Positions 22,280-34,160 of a DNA stretch of 64,000 nt are shown piece after piece; the stretch's first letter is position 1, and the number at the start of each line of letters is the position of its first letter. Both the position numbers and the translations under genes were made by a program. Below the pieces are notes generated by a model. It was not told the DNA's origin. It ran no database searches and saw only the letters and a list, made by a program, of their open reading frames with translations. Source of the stretch: Roridomyces roridus (Eukaryota; Basidiomycota; Agaricomycetes; Agaricales; Mycenaceae); contig JARKIF010000020.1 of assembly GCA_029378245.1 (NCBI GenBank), forward strand, positions 248,001 through 312,000. Direction: 5' to 3'.

Positions 22280-24568
22280 TCCTCTTGTCTCTTTCGGTAA
22301 GTACCTGTAACCTTGAAGGCCTTGAGAGCCTCTCTGAGGCTCTCTCAGACAACTCTCAGAGTCCCTTCTTGGCAAATTTGTCTGGGTCACCCACCCACCA
22401 ACGTCGAAGCCCAGGGTTTATCATGGATTCATGTTTGAAGTTGAACATTTGATCATTGTCACGACAAGACTTGTTTCACGCGTCCAACAGCGGTAAGATG
22501 CTGCGGATTGGGTAGTGCGCTACTAAAGCTTGTAAAATGAACTGAATAAAAGTCTAGGAGAGGGTACAGAATACGACGACTAGCTACTGCTTTTATACTA
22601 TGAGGAATAGATCTACGATGCTACACTAATTGTCCTGGCTTCCGACATGCACTATTGTCCTGCACCTTTGTCGTCTCCTATTGTTGTGTCTACACCGTGT
22701 TCTTCATAGAAGCCTGTCATGATCTGACAGTTCACTGATCGAAAACTCCTTCCCTTATCCACGCTGTCGTTTATAATTATGAAACGATCCCACGTCTTTA
22801 AATAATGTCTTCCTCGGCTTCTTCCTCAATCCGATCGAGACGGGGTTCCCATGACTTTAACGCTGTACGGCGCCAATGTATATCGGGTTTATTTGGCGTT
22901 GTCACGTGCGCAAATAGGTCAGCGCGTGACAATCATGCTGGAAATCCTGATTCCACAACGACACCCTGCATCCTCTGCGATCATTCTGTCCCATGCACCA
23001 TGCTGCCGTCGCGGATCTTGCTGATGGCCGGATGAACTTTCTATGAGTCGCATAAAACTGGTGGGTGTTGGCGTTCTCGACTGGCGATGGGAAGATGGCA
23101 TCTCACTTGCCGCATTTTCAGCAGCTCAAAAGGTATGGAACACTGGCTCACTTGTCTGAGTTGTCTCGTTCTGATTTCCTCCTAGGAGTTGGACTCCTCC
23201 TGGAACTTTGCGGTCGACTCACAAACTGCCCTACTCTCGCAACTTCCGCAAACACATTAAGTAGTATCTTCACCTTTATCTCGAACCCTTTCTTCCGCGG
23301 ACACTTGGCGGACACGCAAATTCAATCTCAATCCGGGAATGGGATATGTTGAAGAGCCGAACAGCTTCTTGTGCCCACTGCCATAGGACCTTCGCCCAGT
23401 TTGTATTACTGCTTCGACCCGCCCGAGGGCAGAATCTACATTGCCACAATTGCAATTTGCAAACATCCGCAGGCTGGGGTTCTCTCAGTGGAATTGAAGT
23501 CCGAGGTGCTCGGCGGAAGGATGGTCCGATCTGTTCAGAGCCTGTGAGATCAGCTCGACCAACTCGAGTTTATCTAGGTTATAGGATGAGTTGGATCTGA
23601 GTGACTCCCGCGATTCAGAGGTTCACATTGAGTTTGCTGTAAATACCGGACTGCAAATATATCAGTCTAGATCTGCCCTTGGCCATTGAGTCTGGCATCC
23701 CCGGTGGAAGTCAAAGGTGCCCACAAATCTCCTGCCTGTAGTAGACCCAAGAACAACATAAGAATACTGTATAGATTTGGATCCTCCGCGGCTGACGACT
23801 CGGCCAGGTCGTCAACATTAATCCAGCTTGAAAGCAAGTCCAAACCAACCCAATTCTGAGATTGTCCCTATCGACGAATGATGGTCGGGTCTAAAACCCG
23901 GGATAAAATGTCGTTCTGACTTCTGAGCCGTCAGTAAAGGTAGTGGAACCCGTCGGGGGCGGAGCATTTGAACTTTGCACCATGGTACACTTTCACAAAA
24001 TCCAACATGGACTTGCCAGATTATTCTTGTTGGTACTTACCGCCGCCTGCGGAGTATCCTGCCGGAGTTGATGATTGGTACATGGGGAAAGGCTCAGCAC
24101 CCGCCTCGAAGAGGCCCAATCCCAAGTCATCATAGATTGACAGATGAATCCACAGCCTTGCATAGCTTGCATAGCCTGTCCCATGCTCGAAGAACACCTG
24201 CGCCTGTGCACGTATTGTTGCCCAGCTGGTTTCTTGAGAAATGTGTTTTAGCTATTCGCCCCTTTTTCATAGAAAACAGTTTTTAAATACGACAACGTGA
24301 GACGACAAGAACAACACCGGTTGTACCGAGAAAGCCAGCGCTGTCGTGAGGCAATCGTGAGGACCTCATTCCGGATACTCAAAGGTCTGTAGTAGGAGAG
24401 ACCTCAGACCAACCGACCGCCGTCGAGATGATGCGACATTAATGCCCAGGCATTGCCGACTGTATCCGTGCGATCTTGGGAAGATGCGCCTACTGACATC
24501 AAGGCTGTGCACAAGCGGTGCCCAAGGCGCTTCACTTCTCTTGTCTTACCACCACCCGGTAACCTTCG
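22280..24568. other. Intergenic region, no gene seen
   Basis: About 2.3 kb with only short frames. A segment near 24300-24345 resembles 35018-35065 (GACGACAAGAA...ACCGAGAAAG), so a dispersed repeat fragment is present. No domain recognised. Confidence 0.4.
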
Positions 24569-26629
24569 ATGAACGACGATTCAAGCGCTGGCTCAAACGA
24601 CTACCATGCGGAATCCCTGGCCGAAGTCTCAGATAGCGGATCTGCTGGGTGAGTCCTGCCAGTGCCCGTAATCCCCTCAGAGTCGCAGACCTCATTGCTC
24701 ATGCACCTGCGCCCAGATTCGCGGGGTCCTTCTTCCCCCAGTCCCGGCACCTGCGTGTCACGGGCGGGACTTTCACAAGCCATGTGCATGTCCACCGAGA
24801 TGCTCAAGGTCAGCCTGAAGGTAGGTTGACCGCCCTTCTGTCGTGATCCATATTACCCACTGTTGCTGCAGAATTCAAGCGAATTGGTCGCTGGGAGATT
24901 GATCTCCGACGGGAAATTCTTCCGCGCACCACTGCTCGCCGCGTGTTTTCTGCAAAGATTCGAAGTGAGGACCTGCCACAGGCAGTGATCTTATTTGAGG
25001 GGACAGATGCGGAGGCGGTGCGTACAGCTGGAACTTTGCACACCGTCCCTGATACAATACAGGAGTCTCGCGAATATATCTCGCGGCATGCGAAACTTTG
25101 GTGAGCATCACGTCCTCCGTCTGCCACTCGAGTAGAACCGTTGACCTTGCAGGCATCCGAACATACTACAGATATTTGGAGTTTCTAATTTCTCCGGTAA
25201 ACATTCTGTTATTGCTCAGGACGGTTCGTATTCTTGTGTGATTCACAAGTTGAACTACTGAGGCACACTCCCTATGCAGATCTTCTGCCCTATCCTGAGT
25301 ACCTGGACCTTCATCGCGTCTCAACGATTCGGCGAATTATCTGCATGCACTGTGGGTACGTGGTCAACGAGCTTTCTGTCTACATTTCTAATGGATTTCA
25401 AGTCATCAGAAATCAGTGTCAGTGATCTAGAAGGCTCTCCATCATGCTGTCCCTGATGCTCCTAGCAAAACAGGACGTCCACAAGTTTTTGGATGACAGA
25501 GGAAACAACATGGTGAGCTCCAAATCAAAACTCAATGTGCGGCACTTCATCCACTCAGGTCCGAACGAGGTGGATACGTCAATCAAGTGGTCAAATTTGC
25601 GTGGACCTTGGACTCTACTATCACGGAATCCAGGAACCCCGTAGCAACTTTGCCTTGTCTGATTTCGGTCCGAACAGGGACAACAAGTATACCGATACCT
25701 CGGACGCAAGAGCTCTGGAGGCCTTGTCGATACACCAAGTCCATAGAATCGCCTGGCATGAATTTCCCACGGCTCATATCAACCTGGATAAGCCGTTAGA
25801 TCTTCGCCTTGGGGGAATATTCCGTACAGGGCCTGACATCGGTGTACCCATCGAGGTTGCATATTTGCCAGGGGTGTCCTTTGATGTAATCAGCTCGGAC
25901 TACCATGGAATGTCGGCGGCAGTCATGGAAAATGGCTGGAGACGGTGAGTCACTAGATGCCCTTTTTCGATAAGCTAACCACATCAAACCCTCAAGGCTG
26001 GTCTCATATCAAAGCTACGAGGAGAGTGTTTGGTTACACTTTGAGGTTGCCCCCGAGTTCGATGCATGGATATCCCAAGCCAACTATATATTCAAACAGC
26101 TACAAATAACCTCGGACTTCCATGACTATGGTGAGACTTGTCTTCCGTACACAACAGCTGACCACAGTGAGTGCTACAGTATACATTGACGGCTGTGTAC
26201 TTGAGCTGAAAATTCCTTCATCCGGGACGAAAGCGCGGCCCGATGGATATCTCTTTTTATGTCCGCTCGACCACTACTTTCGAGTTCCTGAACATTCGGG
26301 TTACTTTCAACTGCCTGAATGCCCGTGGTTCTGGTCATTTGATCCACAGGGGCAGTCTCGTTTGACCGCAGAAGAAGCCGAGATCCACGGATTTCCTACT
26401 ATGGAGATGCACATAAAAGTATGGGGGAAATCCTGGGATGCCAGTGTCTACGAGGCACTCCGGCAATTGCACGCCGCCAAGGGGTTCGACCCCGACAGCC
26501 AGGAACTAGCCATCCACCTTGGACAGCCCTTATTCCAGCTTTCCTGCGAACTGGAGGAATCTTTGGCGTATGGTGAGCCTTCTGCACATCCAGCTTTCGA
26601 CCTTTCTGATTGAAGATGAACGTAGTTGA
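24569..26629 (+). CDS. Agaricales-type protein of unknown function with a kinase-like segment, multi-exon
   Basis: Well-supported exons: 24681-24808, 24872-25100, 25153-(about 25220), 25559-25944, 25997-26130, 26168-26572 and 26616-26629. The phases agree within each run. Marks are FTSHVHVHRDAQ, then RRVFSAKI, then WHPNILQIFGVS (like the end of a kinase N-lobe), then TRWIRQSSGQICVDL. The C-terminus has PWFWSFDPQGQSRLTAEEA and AAKGFDPDSQELAIHLGQPL. From memory this order is frequent in Mycena-type predicted proteins with no assigned function. Start at 24569 needs a 32-bp intron and is uncertain; exons between 25220 and 25512 could not be fixed, and the best local model needs a 26- or 53-bp intron. 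It could be intact or slightly decayed. A broken copy of its 3' exons is at 55.97-56.23 kb. Confidence 0.6.
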
Positions 26630-27129
26630 CGATGAAGTACCTGAGACCCCAGGTGTTGATAAAGTCGGAGAAGAGCTCACAGCCAGTCCTGTCCTTCCAC
26701 AGAGTGCGTGTCCGCTCAGATTGATACTCGACCTCCAAATGATGTGTGTCCCAGCGGTCGCCGATGTGCCTGTGCAGCAGGGAAGGACCTCAGGATTTCT
26801 CAGCGCACTCTGTAGCTGGGAGATACCAGAGTTCGGAAGCTTGTGTTGAGACGGGGACTTTGCTGACGATTTATGTATCTATGTTGCACCTTAAGCTTTT
26901 CTACTTCTCTGAATCGGTCGCAGTCGAGTACTTGTCGGTTTGCTGACCGGAATCTCCTTGTATTTTCTTATTCAACGACGAAAGTACTTCGAATTCAACT
27001 GCGGCATACAAGAAAGATAATGAATGCAGGATTTAGCAACAGCAAGTCTCGAGAATCCTCGGGCTCGTGCAGGATGGTAGTGTAGTCCTCTCCTCCCCCT
27101 CATTTCAAAGTTGAATCACCCACTCTTCG

Positions 27130-28628
27130 CTAACGCTCCCGCACAGGCGACTTACGATGACTCTCGTCCCAATGCCGCCTGCGATCGCTCTCCTGTTCTG
27201 ATCCTCTTTGTTCAGGACTCCCACTCCCACTCCCACTCCCACCTCTCTCTCTCTCCCTCGTCCGCCTACGACTCCCACTCGAGCTCGCACCGGTACCACC
27301 GTCCCTCGAGCTCGCACTCGCACGTCCATCGCCTCCACGCGACATGGGCGGCGTCAACGGCGAAGGCTCAGTGTTAAGAATCCGGGGCAAGCCCTGTGCG
27401 CCCCCAGTACCGGCACCCATACCCATACCAGCGACAGGCACCGTCGGCCCAACACCACCCCCAGATCCCCCGGGTTCGTCCAGCACAAAGACGACAGTCT
27501 CGTACGCCCCTGGCCGTACAATCCGTCTCGATGAGGTACCGATGCCTGGCCCTGCGTGGAATCGATGTTGATGTTGGAAGGGCTGGGCCTGGGGCTGTAC
27601 GGGCGGGGGCGTCGGCGAACGAGGTGGCGCTGGCTCGACTCCGGCGGGATGTCGGTGTTGGATGATTTGTAATGGGGCATCTCGAGCGTCGTAGGAATGA
27701 GAATAGGCAGAGGTAGGACGAGCAGGGGGAGTCCGTCCGTCTGGGTATGGAGAAGAGGTTGGTGTGCCACTGTGCGATGGGGGTGGAGGCATCTCACGGG
27801 AGCGAAGACGAGGGAGGAGGGGGGGCTGGGTATGAGCATGCCGTCCTGGTGCACGCTGAGGATGAGTGTCGTGCATCTCGTGCGGTGACGACTCGTAGCG
27901 ACGAGCCGGGGGCGGTGGTGGAGGGAATGGACTCCTTGGGAGATGTGCATTCGGAGCGTATATGTGAGGACTAGCGTATCCGGGTTACGAATACTTCAGT
28001 GCCAATAGAGGCCACATATGCAAGAGGACATACCTGAGGTGAGATCTGTGCGATCTCCGGCGATTGGGATGCTGCACCACGATGTCGTTTATATGGTGGC
28101 TCCGCTTCTTCTCCACCCCAGCGATCCTCGCCCACGTCATTGTGAGGAGGGCTACGCACACCACGGCGTTGAGCAAGTAACGGCGGCAGAGACCGAGAAT
28201 ATGCCTCGGCCTCATGGGGCGGTGGTGACTCGCGAGGACGATGTCGAGAGCCAGTCATGGGTGGGGGGACGGAAGCGGGTCGTTCATGGCGTAAGTGTGG
28301 AGGCAGATCACCAGGCGAAAAGGCCAAGTCATTCTGCTCGATAACGCGGGAAAACGCCGCCCGTGAAGCCGAGGCGTGGTGCTGCACGTTGCCGAGATAG
28401 TTATCCAGTAGCCGCCAATTCCTCTGTACGACACGACTGCGGTGCTCGGCGTCCTCGAGTGCAGTCTCGGCACGAACCAGACGGTCTTTGTAGGCTCGTT
28501 GGATTTGGGCGGATTCGGCGGCAGACTTGGTGGAGGCTGCAGCGAGAAGGGCCTGGAGATGTCGTTGGTCTGCCTCTGCTTTTTTGTGTACGGCGGCGAG
28601 TTCACGACGGAGAGAATCTGCCTCGCTT
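27130..28628 (-). CDS. Coiled-coil and proline-rich protein, 5' end replaced by SDR sequence
   Basis: Two coding blocks. Block 1 (28036-28628) starts RSEADSLRRELAAVHKK and is a heptad-rich coiled coil up to about NWRLLDNYL, then becomes basic and proline-rich. Block 2 (27130 to about 27950) is low-complexity (Pro, Ser, Gly, Arg) with GSGSGSG near the end. A GT-AG intron (28035 to about 27973) would join them, but the phase does not match, so either another splice site is used or the gene is broken. Upstream, the frame runs without stop into SDR sequence (LASAIPAPTRALYAS then RSEAD). The true N-terminus is therefore lost or lies elsewhere. No enzymatic domain; may be a structural or nuclear protein. 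Part of block 2 is repeated at 56254-56460. Confidence 0.5.
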
Positions 28629-29358
28629 CGGGAGGCGTAAAGAGCACGGGTGGGTGCGGGAATGGCAGAGGCCAAAGAGTTGACGGGTAGAATGGACGCA
28701 GATGAGGAAGTTCGTTGGAGGAGCGGTATCTAGAACACAGAGTGAGTGACGACGATGGCAGATGGACAGTGACTGGACACGCACGAAGGTCGCTGCAGCG
28801 ATGAGTGGGCCGGTAAATTTACCCGAGGTGCTGAATCCCCTCCTTGTCGCCCTTGCCCGAGATCTCCAGCAACGGTCGCAGCGCAGACACTCCGGCCACG
28901 GGGATGAGTGTGTCGATGCCACCCCACTCTACACCCATGTCAGTTTCCAGGAATCCAAGACCTAAGGATCACGCCCTTGATTCCAGCTGCGTCCGTAGAT
29001 TCACCATATCCTCGACTTTCGCAAAGTCTGCAGCGACACCGAGGACCTCCGTCGTGCCCTCGCCAGCGGTGGCACTATCTGCCTCGGAAGCAACCTCAGC
29101 AATCATGTCTGGCCTCCTACCAACGACACACAGGGACTTGATGCCCAGAGCCGCGTATTGGTGAGCAAGGGTGCGACCGATGCCTGATGACGCGCCGATA
29201 AGTAGGATACGCTCATTCTTGCGAGGGAGCTTGCGGGACCGTCGACTGCTGCGTCGCCGAATGAAGGTCAAGATGGGTGCCAGAGCCAGAGCGAGGAGGA
29301 GGTAACTGGCTCGCGGCGAGAAGGACATGGTCGTCGTGGACAAGATCAAATTTGCCAT
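28629..29358 (-). pseudogene. Broken copy of the SDR gene at 13.3-14.4 kb
   Basis: Anchor and GASSGIG region are preserved from the same Met (29358). Damage: the donor of the first intron has changed from GTGCGT to GGCGTG; about 25 nt are missing in the middle exon, giving a frameshift and TAA; and the last exon stops within the catalytic YASTK motif, after YAS, where the coiled-coil gene begins. The second intron is still well formed. The upstream flank, including the tRNA-like T-arm, was duplicated with it. Confidence 0.75.
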
Positions 29359-29778
29359 CAACGCATCACCGGGGACTTGTGTTGCCGGCCACTGGCTTTC
29401 CACAGCTCCACTTGAGCTCCACGCTGAGTGCTGAATTGTAGAGGGAATGGCAGAATGAAAATTGAAGAACTAAACGGGGGCCATTGACAGATTCCGAGGT
29501 GCACAAAAAGGCACAAAAAGTCCCAAAAGACTTTAAGAAACTCTCGACCAGGGAGTCAAACCCTGCTCTCCCGCGGACCAATGAACTGCTTTATGACAAG
29601 CGGGTGTACTGAACCGATATACTAGTCAAGACAATGGGCGTCGCTTTCCTCGATTGGATTCTCCATTCGATTACATTTGTTATTTCCGATTCCCAACTTG
29701 CGGTCTTACCACTCACGAACAAAGATTGAAAGTAGTAGTCTTCATATTCCGCCGCGCGCGTACATAAACACTTTAAAA

Positions 29779-31398
29779 TCAAGCCACCCGGAAGTCCTCC
29801 CTCAAATCATGCCCCCGGACCGATACCCTCCTCCCTTTCCTCACCCTACCCCGGCTACCCAATCCATGCCTACCCAAATTCTCTGCTCTCTTCCTGGAAC
29901 ACACCCACTTCCCCCTCAGCAGCTCCCCCATCTTCTCAAACGCCTCCGCGAACTCGACATCCAATTTCTCCTCATCGTACAAATCGTACCCAAACTCCCT
30001 CAACTCGGCACAACACGCACATCCCACTTGCCGGCATGCACACCATCCCGGATGTCTCAGCGCGAGATCAAAGTCAGTTGCACGCCCGTCGAGAGGGTCG
30101 ATGTAGAATCCTGAGCCGTTTGGTGAGACGTTGTCGATGAGCGCGGGTATGGGGGTGGGGGAGAGCCATCGGATACGAGTGGCCGGCGCGCGGCTGAGGT
30201 CAAAGGCGAGGCGAGGATGGATGCAGAGTTCCAGCCCGATGTGCATCTCGACGAGCCGAGGAAGCCACATCGGCATGACGATCCGAGGGAGCGTCTCCAC
30301 CGTCAAAACCCGCAAGGCAGGCCACCGCAAATTGGGGTGAACTAAATGCTGGGTCTCGCGCGTGTAGACGAGCTCGAGGCGAGTGATCCTGCGGCTGAAC
30401 GACTGGATAAATGCAGCGTTTGCGTGAGTGAAGCGTACATCCTCCAACCGGAGTTCTCGGAGAAGGGGAAATGGCTCGACAAAGTGCTGCGCCTCGCGTT
30501 TGTCACTGAAAAACCCGCCGACTATCTCCATGCGCTCGAGGTTCGGCATAATGAATAGATCCGTGATGCTGTTGAGGCCCTCGACGCCAGTGTGGAAGTA
30601 GAATGGCGTGTGGAAGCTAACGCCGAATGAGATCAAACTGTGAGCCTCGATAGGCGGGTCCTGGACGGCCTTGGGCCAAAAGTCGCGTAGAACAAGGGTT
30701 TTGAGATGAAAATCAGCGCTCTTGAATAGTTGACGGAGAGTAGCAAGGCCAGCCTCATGATTGTATGAAAATTGGATATCCAGCGCCTGCAGCCGGCTGG
30801 ATCGAAATGCAGGATCCAGGAGCAGCGCGGAATCAGCCAACCGCAACGAACGTATATTGTTCAGCCCCGCTACGTCCACGGGGACAGATTGGTAGCCTTC
30901 CATGTCGCAATATGACGGCACCGAGAGATGGAGGGACTCGATGGGGGATGTCGGGGCCGATAACAGAAATTGGCAAAACTGCCGGACGTGGAACGACCAC
31001 CCACGGAACGCGACCGTGCGCCAGCGGGCCACATGGGGGCCGACCACAGGGAGGATGTCCTCCAGTGGCACGTAGGGATTCTACGGTGGTGGCATTGAGC
31101 GCTCTACGTCGTTTGGATTCCGCAGACACGCCTCGAGATTGATGCTGATATCGATTGGGAGCGTCCGTGAGCACGCTAACGAGATGGAGGCCCAACGCAG
31201 CGAGTGCGGGCGGTGGGAGATGCGGATAGTTGTCCATAGCTCGGGGTAAGACAGTGTGATTGAGCGCCAGCGACGATTTACTCGCGCTGCAACGATGGGT
31301 GTGGGTGGCGCGGCGAGATTCATCGGGGAATCGGCCACGAGTTTGAGAATGACGCCTAGCACCTCATCTGGCAGGATTTCCACAGTATACCAGGCCAT
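29779..31398 (-). pseudogene. F-box/LRR gene with a single in-frame TAG
   Basis: One frame of 540 codons, broken only by TAG at 31081-31083 (codon 106). Before it: an F-box start EILPDEVLGVILKLVAD and VNRRWRSITLSYPELWTTI, typical of Agaricomycete F-box proteins. After it: about 433 codons of LRR-like text (LQALDIQFSYN, LLRELRLEDVRF, MPNLERMEIVGGFF) with a Cys-rich CACRQVGCACC block near the end. An intron that removes the stop would be only 27 nt (GTAGAG...CCGTAG) and seems too short. It may be a very recent pseudogene, a polymorphic null allele, or use readthrough. Family function: SCF adaptor. Confidence 0.75.
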
Positions 31399-32017
31399 GT
31401 GAATATGGGCGGAACTGAGTCTGCGAGGGGGTAATAAGGCATCCCAGGTTGCGGTGTGAGTCAGTCAGAGCCTCAGAGGCGGTGCCGGGGTCCCGAACGG
31501 GACCGGCGTTCGGGTTTGAGGCATTGGCCACCGGCGGCATCCCAGTGCACGGCACACTTGTGACTTCGGAGATGATGATGGTCGGAATCAAGGACTAGGA
31601 TGGCTGTGCATCCGGTTGATCCGCACCCAACGAGGCAAGACCATTTTGGTAGCGTTAGGCGTTGATGACGCCTATCGGTGGATCGGCCAATATTGGAATG
31701 TCTTAGGTCGGATAAGCATTTTGTCCGACCAGTGTTCCCACTGTGGCTTGAGCTTCTCTCAGGTGGCAGTCGGGACTCGGGACTCCGCTTCTAGAGTCGG
31801 CTTACTCGTCATGACTAAGGCGGCCGTAGCTGAGAGAAATATATATCTGTACATACTACAATTCAATAATACCGGAAAACCGAGCCTCCAGTCGGGGTTC
31901 GATTCCCCCACACGGCGTCTAAGTAGCAATTGGCATAGCTTTTTTATGTTGAACACCGGACTTGATCACGGATCATAGAGTTGACGTGATACATCACTAC
32001 CTTTGACTCGTCCCGTC
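31399..32017. other. Intergenic region with a tRNA-like A/B-box pair
   Basis: No protein gene seen. On the plus strand TAGCTGAGAG (31827-31836) resembles an A-box and GGTTCGATTCC (31896-31906) is a perfect B-box, 69 nt apart. The acceptor stem pairs badly, so this is more likely a tRNA pseudogene or SINE remnant than a tRNA. A hairpin GGTCGGA...TCCGACC lies at 31707-31728. Confidence 0.4.
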
Positions 32018-33820
32018 ATGTCCTCCTTCCCGGATTCCTCCAACACTCCCCATCCATCGCCAATATCAATCCTCTTCCCCGAAATCCTCTGCCACATCTT
32101 TATATTAGCCATCCCCCCGCTCAAACCCGATACCCCGCTCAAACCCGATACCCCGTCCGTCGCGCTGACACGGCCTGTCGTCTGGGCTCCCCCCGAGCGC
32201 ACAGACCCGTGGCCCCTCGACGCTCCCTGGTCTCTCGGCCAGGTATGAAATTCGTGGCGCACAATCGCGCTCGCATATGCTTCACTGTGGAGTTCCATCG
32301 CACTATCGACAGCAAGCTGGGGTCGTCGAGTGCGGTATCTGGAGCTTCAGATCGAACGCGCTGGTACCACTCCGCTGGATATCGTCTTTCGTTTCACGTC
32401 TCACGACACCTTCACCTCGCGCCAAGCGAGTTGGAAGGTCTTCAACAAGCTTGTGGAGCGCCGTGCGCAGGGGCGATCTCTGCATCTCGAATTCCATTGG
32501 CAGTATTCGCCACCAGAATCGTTCAAAGAGCTGGGATCGCTACCTATGCTGGAAGAGATGAGACCAGAAATGGGAAACTGTGTTCGCAAACGCGCATACG
32601 CCGAATCTGCGCCGGGTCGTACTTCACTGTGGGAAGCAAGTTCAATCAGGCTGACTGACGACTCAATCAAGCCGCAAATTTGTCAATCAGCCTGATAGTG
32701 CCCAACTTGAGTGCATTTAGTGGTCTCATCCCGATTGTATTCTGAACACTCACCCACAAAACAGTTGCTTTCACAGATTTTTCTAATTTGTATCTGTAGG
32801 CGCAGTAAATTTATTAGACTTGGTTGTCTTTGGTTAGTACCCAGCCTTATAAATCTTGTGAGCTTTATCTCAAGGTATTAGGTTGATTCGTCATTGAGCA
32901 AAAGGCCGTTTAAAAAACAAGTGTTTGTTGTTGTTGAATGAGTAGGTTGATTGATACCGTCACTCATCCTGATTGAGTCCCGTCAATCAGGCTGATTGAA
33001 TTTCCTCCCCACAGTGACTTGGGGACCTCGGGAGGAGGCCGTCTCCACACATCTCACTCTCTTCATGGGAGGAATTGGCGTCGTACAAAGCGACGTTCCA
33101 AGATCCCATAACGCACTTCACGAATCTTTCGAGAGCCTTCAACCTCGTGGAGTGCGATATAGATTTCGGAGACGTTGCGCGTGACATCGGCGCTGTCTCC
33201 ATGCTACAACTCCGCCGTCTCGTCACCACCTCCGCCTCGCCTCATTCCTCCCGCACCGCATTGCACCGGCACTCCTCGATCTGCATGTCCACGACGGCGA
33301 TTTGGAGCCCATCTTACCCTTCCTCCACCGCTCCAAGTGTGCGGCGACCTTGACTAGCCTCACGCTCTTCAAGTGCGAAGCCCCAGCCTCGCAGGTCCTC
33401 GGACTCCTGCATGAGACGCCAGCGCTGACGGCTCTCGCAGTCTACTTTTTGGGCTCGTCGTCCGAGACTGCCTTGCTCATCGCTACTCTCGCGGTCCACT
33501 CGTCCTCCAAGCAGGGTATAATCTGCCCACGCCTAACATCCTTGTCCTGGGGCGATCGCAATGACACGATTGATCGCAAAGCATTCGTGGACATGGTCGA
33601 ATCGCGGTGGAGCGCTGCTCCGAGACTTCGTTTCATCGGCTTATACCTCGGCCGAATTCGTATCAAGGCAGGTGGTCTGCGATTACGGGCGCTCGCGGAG
33701 GAGGGTTTAGATGTTGTGGTGATGAATTTGAAGCGGGGAAAGAGGGTTATGACGGAAGGATGGAGCCTATTGACGAGGGTTACTTATGGTGTGTTCGTTT
33801 CTCGTGAGGAGGAGGATTAA
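32018..33820 (+). pseudogene. F-box/LRR pseudogene, copy B
   Basis: The N-terminus has an F-box start (ILFPEILCHIFILAI) with an 18-bp tandem duplication just after it (32117-32152). The expected V-C-x-x-W-R motif reads GTA TGA, a stop at 32246-32248. A 392-bp MITE (32625-33016) interrupts the middle. A 5-nt duplication near 33238 shifts the frame between LRRLVTT and the LPHRIAPALLDLHVH block. The last 170 codons are open and end at TAA 33820. The other copies show each lesion is private to this copy. Confidence 0.8.
32625..33016. mobile_element. MITE, 392 bp, inserted in F-box copy B
   Basis: TIRs of about 50 bp start CACTGTGGG(A/G)AG and continue TTCAATCAGsCTGAyTGACG. The flanking duplication is ACTT (32621-32624 and 33017-33020). 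The uninterrupted site exists in copy C near 53114-53130 (GTCTTACTCGGGGAC against GTCGTACTT-GGGGAC), which fixes both ends. A 4-bp duplication excludes hAT and suggests another superfamily (Academ-type elements make 3-4 bp), unassigned. Confidence 0.8.
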
Positions 33821-34160
33821 ACTGACTGGACGGAATATAGTTCTATTCTACCCACATCCTCTGTTTTCGTCGTAGCGATAGCTCGCGCCCAGATTTTGCA
33901 GGCTGAGGTTCTCGACCTGTATATCCCCTTGTCTCAAGTGGCCGGATCACGCTCTGATTGACATCGGTCTAGACCCGTGGACAGACCGACGTGGACACAC
34001 GCTGCCAGACCTCTGGCTCCTTGAGTGCACGTCGCTTTTGAGGGCTCTGTCCACCCTCCGTCTCCCCCTTCCTAGCTCTGTTCACCCCCCCGTCCGCCGG
34101 TGCCTCCGCTGGGTAGCCACAGCCCATCAGACCCCCGTGTTCACGAAGGTATACACAATA

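Noticed and set aside
27973..28035. Clean intron joining the two blocks of the coiled-coil gene
   Set aside because: Donor and acceptor are present but the phase does not match the downstream coding frame, so it was left unresolved.
31820..31917. tRNA gene
   Set aside because: A- and B-box-like matches exist, but spacing is long and most acceptor-stem pairs fail.
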